From: Rummeliibacillus pycnus_A
Lineage (GTDB): Bacteria > Bacillota > Bacilli > Bacillales_A > Planococcaceae
Direction: 5' to 3'
Assembly: GCF_044359855.1 (NCBI RefSeq)
Contig: NZ_CP132291.1
Coordinates: 3,720,001 to 3,784,000, forward strand
DNA length: 64,000 nt
The translations under genes were made by a program, and so were the position numbers. Below are positions 7,095 to 15,737 of the stretch, piece by piece. The notes below the pieces were generated by a model. It saw only the letters and a program-made list of their open reading frames with translations. It was not told where the DNA came from and made no database searches. Each line of letters begins with the position of its first letter. The first letter of the stretch is position 1.

Positions 7095-8771
7095 ATGAAA
7101 AATATAACTTGCGAATGTGGCCATGTTAATCCCGAAGGAACGCATCTATGTGAAAAATGTGGACGACCTCTTACAGAAGAAGAAAAAAATCAAAAGATCG
7201 TTGATATGCGATATGAAGGAAGAGCTATTCGTTCGAAAACATATAACAAAACAATTATTGATAAAATTTGGAACTTCTTCTCAAGTGTTAAAATTGGTGT
7301 CTCGTTAATTGTGATCACCTTGGTAGCAGCAGCTATTGGTACGTTTTTACCTCAGGTTGTTTATGTAAATGTAATGAAAGGTGAAGATGTAAAACAAGCA
7401 TACATCGACAACTATGGAACCTTTGGCAAAATCTATTACAACTTAGGGTTAACCGATATTTATAGTTCATGGTGGTTCCAAACATTAATCGGATTACTAG
7501 CTATTTCAATTATTGTGGCTAGCCTAGACCGTGGCATTCCACTGTATAAATCGTTAAAAAACCAACGTGTAAAACGTCATGAAAGTTTCATGAAACGTCA
7601 ACGGATTTTTGGTCAACAAGAGATGACTTCAGAAAAAGCAGATGAATCATTAAATTTAGCTGAAAAGAAAATGAAGGAACTAAAATACAAAGTTCGCAGA
7701 GAAGATGGAGTCCTTCTTGCAGAAAAAGGCCGCTTTGCTCGTTCTGGTCCATATATCAATCATATAGGATTAATCATATTCCTTTTCGGTGTTATGTTAC
7801 GCTTGATGCCTGGCTTTTATATCGATGAATCATTATGGATTCGTGAAGGTGAAACTGAATCAATCCCAGGTATGGAAGGTTATTACCTACATAGTAATAA
7901 ATTCACCTTCGAGACATACAAAAAAAATGAGCAAAAAAAAGAATTCAATCAATCCAAAGCTGCAGTCAACTCTGTAGCGAAAAATTATCAAACTGATGTT
8001 GTTTTATATAAAGCAAAAGACGTAAGTGTTGCAGGAGATACAAAAGATTTAAAAAAATTAGAAAAATACTCAATTAAAGTAAATGACCCGTTAAAATATG
8101 ATGGCTATGCACTTTACCAAATGGATTTCCGATTAAATGAGCTCAAAGCAATGAATTTTAACTTAATCAATAAACAAACAGGGAAATCTCTAGGCGAAGT
8201 AAATATAGATTTAGCAAATCCTAAAAAAGTATATGATTTAGGTAATAAAACAAAGGTAGAACTAAAAGGTTATTATCCAACATTCTCTGGATTTGATAAT
8301 GGTGAGCCACAATCTGATTCACCAATACCAAACAATCCAGCATTTATCTTCAAAATGTATACACCTGAAACGCCAAAAGGTGAAACGAGTTTCGTTGCAA
8401 TCAGACAAACTTTAGAACCACTTGGTACAACAAAATATAAAATGAAATTTGCAAATGTTGAAACACGTAATGTATCTGGGTTAACTATCCGGAAAGATAA
8501 GACACTTCCTGTTCTGGCACTTGGCGGTATAATCTTTATGATTGGTGTAGTTATGGGGTCTTATTGGAGTCACCGTCGTTTGTGGCTTCAAAAAACAAAA
8601 GATGGGCGCCTTCTATTGGCTGCACATACAAACAAAAACTGGTTTAGTATGAAAAAAGATTTAGATATAGTAACTGAATTTGCTCACCTACCTGTTTGGG
8701 TTGACCAACAGGATCAGGATAATCAAGAAGAAGATCAAAAGAAAGAAAAGGAAGGTGACTATACTTTATGA
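7095..8771 (+). CDS. resB: Cytochrome c biogenesis protein ResB (with N-terminal zinc ribbon)
   Basis: ResB (CcsB) forms with ResC the system II haem export and ligation complex in the membrane. The protein has hydrophobic segments near residues 68-88, 130-150, 218-236 and 480-500 and a large extracytoplasmic domain between the last two, as in the family. The first 25 residues carry a zinc-ribbon-like CxC...CxxC pattern (C6, C8, C19, C22); whether it binds zinc is not known. The stop codon overlaps the resC start by four bases, so the pair is translationally coupled. The ATG at 7095 has AAGGAG upstream. Confidence 0.93.
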   Translation: MKNITCECGHVNPEGTHLCEKCGRPLTEEEKNQKIVDMRYEGRAIRSKTYNKTIIDKIWNFFSSVKIGVSLIVITLVAAAIGTFLPQVVYVNVMKGEDVKQAYIDNYGTFGKIYYNLGLTDIYSSWWFQTLIGLLAISIIVASLDRGIPLYKSLKNQRVKRHESFMKRQRIFGQQEMTSEKADESLNLAEKKMKELKYKVRREDGVLLAEKGRFARSGPYINHIGLIIFLFGVMLRLMPGFYIDESLWIREGETESIPGMEGYYLHSNKFTFETYKKNEQKKEFNQSKAAVNSVAKNYQTDVVLYKAKDVSVAGDTKDLKKLEKYSIKVNDPLKYDGYALYQMDFRLNELKAMNFNLINKQTGKSLGEVNIDLANPKKVYDLGNKTKVELKGYYPTFSGFDNGEPQSDSPIPNNPAFIFKMYTPETPKGETSFVAIRQTLEPLGTTKYKMKFANVETRNVSGLTIRKDKTLPVLALGGIIFMIGVVMGSYWSHRRLWLQKTKDGRLLLAAHTNKNWFSMKKDLDIVTEFAHLPVWVDQQDQDNQEEDQKKEKEGDYTL

Positions 8772-9955
8772 GTTTAATTGGTATTAGTAGCTCTTTACTA
8801 TTTTTCGCATTTATCGCGTATTTAGTTGCTACGCTATTTTTTGGAGGAGCAGTTAAAGGTGCACAACAAGATGCATCTGTATCTAATAAAAAATGGGGTA
8901 AAATCGCGATTACAATTACGATCATTGGATTTATCGCAAATCTGGGTTATTTCGTTACGCGTTGGATTTATGCTGGACATGCACCAGTCAGTAATATGTT
9001 CGAGTTTACAACAGCATTTGGTATGTTCGTTGTCGGCGCATTTATCTTAATTTACTTCATTTATAAAGTACCTGCTCTGGGCCTATTTGCATTGCCGATT
9101 GCTATTTTAATCATTGCTTATGCAAGTATGTTCCCACGTGAGGTTAGTCCATTAATTCCTGCGCTTAAAAGTTATTGGTTATATATCCACGTTATAACTG
9201 CAGCGATCGGTGAGTCAATTTTAGCAATAAGTGCAGTTGCGGGTTTAATTTATTTGTTGAAAAAAGTTGATACAACTAAGCGTACAAAAAGTAGTATTTG
9301 GTTAGAAGTAGTAATGTATGCAGCAGTCTTAGTTATTGGATTTGTAATCGTTTCATCAACGTTTAACTTAATGGGATATAAAGCAGATTTTACATATGTT
9401 GATAAAAACGGTGCACAACAAGAAATCACCTATAACAACCCAGCATTATTTGGTATGCACAAGTATGAACTAAAATCTCCAGGTAAAATGGAACCGATAG
9501 CTGAAGTGCCTGCTGTTGTCAATGCAAAAAAATTAACAACTGTAGTTTGGTCTATTATTTTTGGTACTGTATTATATGGTTTAATTCGATTAATCTTACG
9601 TAAACCAATTTCACGTATGGTACAACCACTTGCAAAACGTGCAAACTCTCAATTATTAGACGAAATTGGTTATCGTTCAGTATTAATTGGTTTCCCAGTA
9701 TTCACATTAGGGGCATTAATCTTTGCTATGATTTGGGCACAAGAAGCTTGGTCACGATTCTGGGGCTGGGATCCAAAAGAAGTATGGGCTTTAATTACTT
9801 GGTTATTTTACGCCGCTTTTCTTCACTTACGTCTATCGAAAGGCTGGCAAGGTGAAAAATCAGCATGGCTTGCTGTAATTGGCTTTGTCATTATTATGTT
9901 CAACCTTGTAGCAGTTAACTTAATCATCGCTGGTTTACACTCATATGCAGGATAA
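8768..9955 (+). CDS. resC: Cytochrome c biogenesis protein ResC (CcsA), haem handling
   Basis: ResC is the polytopic partner of ResB and carries the haem-handling WWD-type motif, seen near the C-terminus as SRFWGWDPKEVWALITWL with flanking conserved histidines. Several hydrophobic segments span the 395 residues. The start at 8768 is set by a four-base overlap with resB. A strong terminator follows directly, so resABC is one unit and resDE can be transcribed separately. Its product is needed for the c-type haem in QcrC encoded 46 kb downstream. Confidence 0.94.
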   Translation: MSLIGISSSLLFFAFIAYLVATLFFGGAVKGAQQDASVSNKKWGKIAITITIIGFIANLGYFVTRWIYAGHAPVSNMFEFTTAFGMFVVGAFILIYFIYKVPALGLFALPIAILIIAYASMFPREVSPLIPALKSYWLYIHVITAAIGESILAISAVAGLIYLLKKVDTTKRTKSSIWLEVVMYAAVLVIGFVIVSSTFNLMGYKADFTYVDKNGAQQEITYNNPALFGMHKYELKSPGKMEPIAEVPAVVNAKKLTTVVWSIIFGTVLYGLIRLILRKPISRMVQPLAKRANSQLLDEIGYRSVLIGFPVFTLGALIFAMIWAQEAWSRFWGWDPKEVWALITWLFYAAFLHLRLSKGWQGEKSAWLAVIGFVIIMFNLVAVNLIIAGLHSYAG

Positions 9956-9964
9956 CGAATTACG

Positions 9965-10013
9965 AATAAAAGCCTTTTCCTTGATATGAGGGAAAGGCTT
10001 TTATTTTCTTTTC
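9965..10013 (+). terminator. Terminator after resC
   Basis: AATAAAAGCCTTTTCC (9965-9980) pairs with GGAAAGGCTTTTATT (9991-10005), followed by a T-rich tail. It separates resABC from resDE. Confidence 0.85.
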
Positions 10014-10066
10014 ATTTTTTATTACTGATTGTACAATAAATATATAGAATACTGGGAGGCATAATT

Positions 10067-10783
10067 GTGAGTGAACAAATTTCGATTTTAGTGGTAGATG
10101 ACGAAGATCGTATTCGTCGTTTATTAAAAATGTATTTAGAACGAGAAGGATATGAAGTAGAAGAAGCAGAAAATGGTGAACAAGCAGTAGAAAAGGCTCT
10201 GGTTAATGATTATCATTGTATTCTTTTAGATATCATGATGCCAGAGAAAGATGGTTTAGAAGCTTGTGAAGAGATTCGTGACCAAAAAACAACGCCTATT
10301 ATATTACTAACTGCTAAGGGTGAAGAGGCAAATAGAGTACAAGGATTCGAAAGTGGTGCTGATGATTATATTGTAAAGCCATTTAGTCCAAGAGAAGTAG
10401 TATTACGCGTGAAAGCTATTTTACGTCGTTCTGCTGCATTTTCGCCGATTTCCGTTTCATCATCTTCTAAAGACTTAGTGGTATTCCCGCATTTAACTAT
10501 TGATCATGATGCACATCGTGTTTCTGCTGATGGAGTAGAAGTAAATTTAACACCAAAAGAATATGAATTACTATATTTCTTAGCAAAGGCACCTGATAAA
10601 GTATTTGATCGCGAGCAATTATTAAAAGAAGTCTGGCATTATGACTTCTTCGGTGATTTAAGGACTGTTGATACGCATGTAAAACGTTTACGAGAAAAAC
10701 TAAATCGTGTATCTGAAAATGCGGCAAAAATGATTGTAACAGTATGGGGCGTTGGTTATAAATTTGAGGTAGTCAATGACTAG
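10067..10783 (+). CDS. resD: Response regulator ResD (OmpR family)
   Basis: ResD activates genes for aerobic and anaerobic respiration. The receiver domain (residues 1-120) holds the acidic pocket DDED at 11-14, the phospho-acceptor D55 in LLDIMMPEKDG, and the conserved lysine in KPFSPREV. The C-terminal winged helix (about 140-238) has TPKEYELL and VDTHVKRLREKL. Translation starts at GTG 10067 with GGGAGG seven bases before. It overlaps resE by eight bases. Likely targets in this window are resABC and qcrABC, by analogy with B. subtilis. Confidence 0.95.
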   Translation: MSEQISILVVDDEDRIRRLLKMYLEREGYEVEEAENGEQAVEKALVNDYHCILLDIMMPEKDGLEACEEIRDQKTTPIILLTAKGEEANRVQGFESGADDYIVKPFSPREVVLRVKAILRRSAAFSPISVSSSSKDLVVFPHLTIDHDAHRVSADGVEVNLTPKEYELLYFLAKAPDKVFDREQLLKEVWHYDFFGDLRTVDTHVKRLREKLNRVSENAAKMIVTVWGVGYKFEVVND

Positions 10784-12557
10784 AATATGGAACAGTGTTG
10801 TCGGGAAGCTATGGGTAACCATTTTGCTTCTCGTTTCATTTGTATTATTTGTTTTTACAGTATTAATGTTAGAATTTCTATCTAAATACCATGCCCAACA
10901 ATCTGAGGCATTACTTCGCCAAGAAGCGACTACAATTGCAAGGATTGTAGATGATCATGAATCAATAGCATCCACAAAATCGATTATCAGCGATATTTTG
11001 AGTGATGAAACTAATGCAGTAATCGTTGATAAAACAGGTAAATTAGCATTTTCACTTCAAGAAGGTCTAAACCAATCTAAGATTAAGGATAAAATTATTG
11101 GTGAAAAATCATTTAATCAAGTTTTTACTTCAAACAAACCGGTAGTCAAGGAAATGATGCTACCATCATCAACGGAAAAGGATCATGTAGAATCGTATAT
11201 AGTTATGGCCTTTCCCTTAAATGCTCATAAAATGAATCATGGTGTTGTTTTTATTTATCAAAGTCCTGATGCAATACATCGTACAACAAATGAGACAACA
11301 AAAATTGTCTTTCTAGCTGCAGCGATTGCTTTTATATTAACAACATTCTTTGCTTTCTTCTTATCAACTCGAATTACATCTCCATTACGTAAAATGCGAG
11401 AGGCTGCTTTCGAGTTAGCAAAAGGAAACTTCGATAAAAAAGTTCCTGTATTGCAAAATGATGAAATTGGTCAATTAGGCACTGCATTTAACCAAATGGG
11501 GCGTCAATTAAAGCATCATATGGAAGTTATAAATCAGGAAAAAGAACAACTTTCAAGTATATTGACATCTATGACGGATGCAGTGATAACATTCAACAGT
11601 GATCGTACTATAATATTAAGTAACCCACCGGCTGAATTATTATTACAAAAATGGTTTATCAATAAAGGATCTGATAGTGATCGACCGATTCCTCCAGAAA
11701 TTTTTCATATGCTCGAGCATGTGATTGACTTGGAAGAAGAATTACGGGAAGAACTTGAGTTGGATGGCACGTATTTCTTGATTTCAATTAGTCCACTTTA
11801 TAGCGGAGATTCTGTACGGGGAGCCGTTGCCGTATTGCGAGATAAAACGGAAGAACATCGCTTAGACAAGCTTCGATCAGATTTTATCGCTAATGTGTCA
11901 CATGAATTACGAACTCCTATAGCAATGTTACAAGGTTACAGTGAAGCCATTATAGATGATGTAGTATCAAGTGAAGATGAACGTAATGAAATGATACGTA
12001 TTATTTATGACGAGTCTCAACGTATGGGACGGCTTGTAACTGATTTACTAGATCTTGCTCGTATGGAGTCTGGTAATATCACTTTATATAAAGATTCAGT
12101 ACCGATTACACCTGTATTTGAACGAATTACCCAAAAATTTGTACAGGCTGCAAAGGAAAAAGATATTGAGTTGGCCTATTCATCTACTTTCGATGAATCA
12201 ATACGAATTAGTATAGATGAAGATCGAATTGAACAAGTATTAACGAATTTGATAGATAATGCAATTCGTCATACTGGGCAAAATGGAAGTGTGCATGTAA
12301 TTGTGGATCAACAAGTTTCTTATGCACGTATTCAAGTAAAAGATAACGGTGCAGGAATTCCAAAAGAAGATTTAGAGTATGTTTTTGAACGTTTCTATAA
12401 GGCAGATAAAGCAAGAACAAGAGGTAAAGGTGGTACTGGTTTGGGACTTGCTATTGCCAAGAACATTGTGGAGGCACATAAAGGGCGTATTAAAGTTGAA
12501 AGCGAAGTAGATAAAGGAACAAGCTTTATTTTTTATTTACCTCTTGAAATACAATAA
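10776..12557 (+). CDS. resE: Sensor histidine kinase ResE
   Basis: ResE is the membrane kinase paired with ResD and responds to oxygen limitation or nitric oxide in B. subtilis. The 593 residues comprise a first membrane segment (about 12-32), an extracytoplasmic region, a second segment (about 172-195), a HAMP domain (SPLRKMREAAFELAKGNF), a PAS region (about 255-350) and a kinase core. The phospho-acceptor histidine is H376 in ANVSHELRTPIAM. The ATPase N, G1 and G2 boxes are NLIDNAIRHT, DNGAGIP and GKGGTGLGLAI. It overlaps resD, so the pair is coupled. Confidence 0.95.
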   Translation: MTRIWNSVVGKLWVTILLLVSFVLFVFTVLMLEFLSKYHAQQSEALLRQEATTIARIVDDHESIASTKSIISDILSDETNAVIVDKTGKLAFSLQEGLNQSKIKDKIIGEKSFNQVFTSNKPVVKEMMLPSSTEKDHVESYIVMAFPLNAHKMNHGVVFIYQSPDAIHRTTNETTKIVFLAAAIAFILTTFFAFFLSTRITSPLRKMREAAFELAKGNFDKKVPVLQNDEIGQLGTAFNQMGRQLKHHMEVINQEKEQLSSILTSMTDAVITFNSDRTIILSNPPAELLLQKWFINKGSDSDRPIPPEIFHMLEHVIDLEEELREELELDGTYFLISISPLYSGDSVRGAVAVLRDKTEEHRLDKLRSDFIANVSHELRTPIAMLQGYSEAIIDDVVSSEDERNEMIRIIYDESQRMGRLVTDLLDLARMESGNITLYKDSVPITPVFERITQKFVQAAKEKDIELAYSSTFDESIRISIDEDRIEQVLTNLIDNAIRHTGQNGSVHVIVDQQVSYARIQVKDNGAGIPKEDLEYVFERFYKADKARTRGKGGTGLGLAIAKNIVEAHKGRIKVESEVDKGTSFIFYLPLEIQ

Positions 12558-12587
12558 GAAAAATCAAAAGTTTAAAGTTGGGATGCA

Positions 12588-12632
12588 GGATGTCAAATAA
12601 TCTTTCATAAGATTTTTTGGCATCCTCTTTTG
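12588..12632 (+). terminator. Terminator after resE
   Basis: GGATGTCAAATAATCTT (12588-12604) pairs with AAGATTTTTTGGCATCC (12609-12625) with a few mismatches, followed by TCTTTTG. Confidence 0.7.
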
Positions 12633-12716
12633 TATTCAATTCATAAATACTTAATTTATAAGTGTACTATGTTTATAGGAATACCAAATTTTCCTATAAA
12701 AAATAAGTATAAAACC

Positions 12717-12745
12717 TTTACAAAGAGCTATTTTTTTTATATAGT
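12717..12745 (+). promoter_or_regulatory. Probable sigma-A promoter of ribU
   Basis: TTTACA (12717-12722) and TATAGT (12740-12745) are separated by 17 bases. The predicted start near 12752 lies just upstream of the FMN aptamer. Confidence 0.6.
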
Positions 12746-12772
12746 TACATTGTATAAAAAAATCATATTGAT

Positions 12773-12906
12773 TCATCTTCGGGGCAGGGTGAAATTCCCG
12801 ATCGGCGGTATTAGAGATTAATGCGTTACTCTTAAGCCCGCGAGCCGTAAGGCAGGACTTGGTGAGATTCCAAGGCCGACAGTATAGTCTGGATGGGAGA
12901 AGGTGA
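12773..12906 (+). promoter_or_regulatory. FMN riboswitch (RFN element)
   Basis: The conserved RFN landmarks are all present in order: GGGGCAGGGTGAAATTCCCG, CGGCGGTATTAGAG, AAGCCCGCGAGCC, GATTCCAAGGCCGACAG and TCTGGATGGGAGAAGG. The closing P1 stem pairs TCATCTTC (12773-12780) with GAAGGTGA (12899-12906). FMN binding to this class blocks expression of riboflavin synthesis or uptake genes. Here a terminator (12980-13013) follows. TCTCCC at 12978-12983, within and just before its 5' arm, can pair with GGGAGA at 12895-12900, which gives an obvious antiterminator. Confidence 0.96.
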
Positions 12907-12979
12907 AGGTACGGTCGTCTATTTACTATATATTTTAATTTATAGTATTGATGGACGCTTATTTGACTATGCCTAATTC

Positions 12980-13013
12980 TCCCTTAAGCTGTTAAAGCTT
13001 GAGGGTTTTTTTG
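12980..13013 (+). terminator. Riboswitch-controlled terminator upstream of ribU
   Basis: CCCTTAAGCT (12981-12990) pairs with AAGCTTGAGGG (12995-13005), followed by seven T. Its 5' side overlaps the putative antiterminator strand TCTCCC, as expected for transcriptional control by the FMN aptamer. Confidence 0.88.
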
Positions 13014-13074
13014 CATATTATAGGTTCCGGACCTTTCCTCTTTTTGAAGTGAATCGGCAAAAGGAGAGAAAACA

Positions 13075-13659
13075 ATGAAAAACACAAAATTGCAAAAGAT
13101 GGTCTCAATAGGGATGTTAAGTAGTATATCATTTGTATTAATGATTTTTAATTTCCCATTACCTCCATTCCCTAGTTTTTTAGAAGTCGATTTTAGTGAT
13201 GTACCAGCAATTATGGCTGCAATTACGATGGGTCCATTAGCAGGAATCGTTGTTGAATTTATTAAAAACATATTAAACTGGTTCTATGTAGGTAGTCCTA
13301 CAGGTGTTCCAGTAGGACAAATTGCAAACTTTACAACAGGTATTCTATTTATCATGCCTGTATACTTTATATATAAACGTTTATCAAGTGCAAAAGGTTT
13401 AACAACAGGTTTAGTTATTGGTACATTAACAATGGCAGTTGGTATGAGTGTATTGAATTATTACCTATTTATGCCAATGTATAATTATTTCTTAAATGTA
13501 CCAACTGAAACAGGTATAGCTCTTAGAAATTCAATTGTTACAGGTATTTTACCTTTCAATATAATAAAAGGAATTATAATTACTGCAATTATGCTATTAC
13601 TATTCTCAAGTCTAAAAAAATGGATTGTGAAACAGCGTAAACAATTTATAAATGAATAA
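13075..13659 (+). CDS. ribU: Riboflavin ECF transporter S component RibU
   Basis: RibU binds riboflavin in the membrane and works with the shared energy-coupling module EcfAA'T. The 194-residue protein has about six hydrophobic segments, the S-component opening KLQKMVSIGMLSSISFVLM, and FNFPLPPFPSFLEVDFSDVP, which is characteristic of RibU/YpaA. Control by the FMN riboswitch 170 bases upstream confirms the substrate. AAAGGAGAG precedes the ATG. No riboflavin biosynthesis genes are present in the window. Confidence 0.95.
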   Translation: MKNTKLQKMVSIGMLSSISFVLMIFNFPLPPFPSFLEVDFSDVPAIMAAITMGPLAGIVVEFIKNILNWFYVGSPTGVPVGQIANFTTGILFIMPVYFIYKRLSSAKGLTTGLVIGTLTMAVGMSVLNYYLFMPMYNYFLNVPTETGIALRNSIVTGILPFNIIKGIIITAIMLLLFSSLKKWIVKQRKQFINE

Positions 13660-13672
13660 AATATTTAGATTA

Positions 13673-13704
13673 GAAGGCTATCCTTTAAAGATAGCCTTTT
13701 TAAT
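13673..13704 (+). terminator. Terminator after ribU
   Basis: AAGGCTATC (13674-13682) pairs with GATAGCCTT (13690-13698), followed by TTTTAATTTTT. Confidence 0.85.
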
Positions 13705-14315
13705 TTTTGTTCCTGTCAACCTTTAGGATGTATTTCTTCAAAAAGATTGTCAGAAGATTAATAAAATATATGAGCTAGTCAATTTCGTAAATGCTTTTCT
13801 ATTATAAAAATACGAATGCATTTCCGAGGACTCCCCATCTTCTGCTTTAAAAACAATGTTCTAATTAATATTGCATATGAAAGAGCAAATATTTGAATTT
13901 ATGAAATTGATTTGAGTTAGAAAGGATTAAACATTTTTATTTATTTCCCGGGAAAGAATAATTCCGAAAAATAAAATTCACCTTGGATGGAGTTATGCTA
14001 TATTCTAGTTATAAATTTTAAGTCTTTGTTAAATGATATTGTTGTTTTAATGATCTTACTTGAGTGAAAGGCGGTGACTCCTGCAGAGAAACTGATGAAA
14101 TAACAACAGCATTATTAAACAAAGTAATTTTTTAAGTGAACTATTTCATCATCTAATAGGCAAGATTTTTGCAAATGACGATGATTGCATATATAATTTG
14201 TTAGATATTTTATGTATTGAAGCATAAAATCTGCAATGATAATTTTCGATTTTAGTAACTGGAAATAGAGTCTATCTCAGATATCTTGCAAATATTATAG
14301 GATAGGTGGATAAAT
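13705..14315. other. Gene-free 611-base stretch with one inverted-repeat element
   Basis: No open frame with a credible ribosome site is seen on either strand. The left half is AT-rich without clear structure. The right half holds the 101-base inverted-repeat element at 14024-14124. The last 100 bases probably contain the trhO promoter, but no confident pair of hexamers can be named. Confidence 0.6.
14024..14124. repeat. Inverted-repeat element with a GC-rich core
   Basis: The 23-base arms 14024-14046 (from CTTTGTT) and 14102-14124 (ending AACAAAG) are complementary at 19 of 23 positions. The interior contains GGCGGTGACTCCTGCAG (14070-14086), which resembles an intergenic signature I recall as recurrent in Bacillales genomes; that recollection could not be checked here. 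The arrangement fits a small non-autonomous or REP-like element, and it has no coding capacity. Confidence 0.5.
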
Positions 14316-15266
14316 ATGAATTATAGAGTTTTACTTTATTATTTTTACACAAAGATCGATGATCCCGAAAGATTTGCAACAGAGCATTTAGCTTTTTGTA
14401 AATCATTAGAATTAAAAGGTCGTATTTTAATAGCATCTGAAGGTATAAATGGGACAGTTTCAGGTTCGGTGGAGCAAACGAACAGTTATATGGAATATAT
14501 GAAGGCAGATCCTTTATTTGAAGGAATTGTTTTTAAAATAGACGAGGTAGAGGCTCATGCTTTCAAGAAAATGCATGTACGCCCTAAAAAAGAATTAGTT
14601 AACTTCAATTTAGAAGAAGATATAAATCCACATGAATTAACGGGTACTTACTTAGAACCCGGTGAATTTTATCAAAAAATGCAAGAAGACAATACAGTTA
14701 TTATCGATGCACGAAATACGTATGAATATGATTTAGGTCATTTTAGAGGAGCGATTAGACCAGATATTCAAACATTTCGTGAACTACCAGAGTGGATACA
14801 CGAAAACAAAGAACAATTTGAAGGAAAACAAATTCTAACATATTGTACTGGGGGTATCCGTTGTGAAAAATTCTCAGGTTGGATGAAGCGAGAAGGATTC
14901 GAAAATGTTAACCAACTCCATGGTGGCATTGTCACATACGGAAAAGATGAAGTGGCAAGAGGACAATTATGGGAAGGGCAATGTTATGTCTTTGATGAAC
15001 GAATCGCTGTACCCGTTAACCAAGTTGAACATGTTATTGTGGGCCATGACCATTTTGACGGGGAACCATGTGAACGTTATATTAACTGTGCAAACCCGGA
15101 ATGTAATAAGCAAATCCTATGTACTGAAGAAAATGAAAATAAATATTTAGGCGGTTGTACACATGAATGTAGAGTGCACCAACGTAATCGATATATTGCT
15201 CGTAATCGCTTATCTGAAAAAGAAGTAAAAGATCGATTAGCAGCTATTGGTGAAACAATCGACTAA
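14316..15266 (+). CDS. trhO: tRNA uridine(34) hydroxylase TrhO, rhodanese family
   Basis: TrhO (YceA/YbfQ) uses O2 to form 5-hydroxyuridine at the wobble position of tRNAs. The 316-residue protein has the N-terminal acylphosphatase-like domain (ILIASEGINGTVSG, about residues 39-52), a rhodanese domain with IDARNTYEYDLGHF and the active cysteine C177 in YCTGGIRCEKFSGW, and a C-terminal cysteine-rich tail with paired CxxxC-type motifs. This layout is the family standard. It is followed by its own terminator and so is a single-gene unit. Confidence 0.93.
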   Translation: MNYRVLLYYFYTKIDDPERFATEHLAFCKSLELKGRILIASEGINGTVSGSVEQTNSYMEYMKADPLFEGIVFKIDEVEAHAFKKMHVRPKKELVNFNLEEDINPHELTGTYLEPGEFYQKMQEDNTVIIDARNTYEYDLGHFRGAIRPDIQTFRELPEWIHENKEQFEGKQILTYCTGGIRCEKFSGWMKREGFENVNQLHGGIVTYGKDEVARGQLWEGQCYVFDERIAVPVNQVEHVIVGHDHFDGEPCERYINCANPECNKQILCTEENENKYLGGCTHECRVHQRNRYIARNRLSEKEVKDRLAAIGETID

Positions 15267-15279
15267 TGTAATTACTAGG

Positions 15280-15312
15280 GCGAGCTAAGCAATGAAACTT
15301 AGTTCGCTTTTC
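15280..15312 (+). terminator. Terminator after trhO
   Basis: GCGAGCTAAG (15280-15289) pairs with CTTAGTTCGC (15298-15307) with one G-T pair; TTTTCT follows. Confidence 0.8.
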
Positions 15313-15352
15313 TAATGACTATTTATGAGCTGGTTGAGAAGGGATAGAGAGT

Positions 15353-15649
15353 ATGATTATACAAGGTAAATTACATCTTCAATTAATGAAAGGCCCAAGC
15401 TTATTATTCTTAGATGATGAACCACTAGCAAAAAAACTCAATCCTTATGATGGAAAGCAAGTAACAGTAACTTTTAAATTGCCTAATGTTGAAAAAAGGG
15501 TAAATGGAATTGCTGAAATTTTTTATTTTGAAGGTAAAGATGGTTATGGTGGCGATAAATTTACAAATGACTTCGATATCGAAGAATTTGATTGTATTGA
15601 ATGGTTGTCTAATTTTGATGGTAATCAGGTGACTATTTACATTGATTAG
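15353..15649 (+). CDS. Uncharacterised 98-residue protein
   Basis: The protein starts MIIQGKLHLQLMKGPSLLFL and ends in an acidic half with GGDKFTNDFDIEEFDCIEW. It has no signal peptide, no membrane segment and a single cysteine. AAGGGATAGAGAG before the ATG and terminators on both sides support a single-gene unit. The alternation of short hydrophobic and charged runs suggests a small beta-rich domain. I do not recognise a family. Confidence 0.7.
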   Translation: MIIQGKLHLQLMKGPSLLFLDDEPLAKKLNPYDGKQVTVTFKLPNVEKRVNGIAEIFYFEGKDGYGGDKFTNDFDIEEFDCIEWLSNFDGNQVTIYID

Positions 15650-15701
15650 TCCAATATGAAGTTTGATTAAGTTGTTACAATATTCTCTATAAAATACAAT
15701 A

Positions 15702-15737
15702 AATCCTCTTCCGAAATTTGCCGGAAGAGGATTTTCT
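15702..15737. terminator. Bidirectional terminator between the 98-residue gene and the LysR gene
   Basis: AATCCTCTTCCG (15702-15713) pairs with CGGAAGAGGATT (15722-15733). T runs lie on the plus side and A runs before it, so it can serve both convergent genes. Confidence 0.82.

Noticed and set aside
12630..12821. 63-codon frame running into the FMN aptamer
   Set aside because: It overlaps the ribU promoter and the conserved riboswitch; coding use is not credible.
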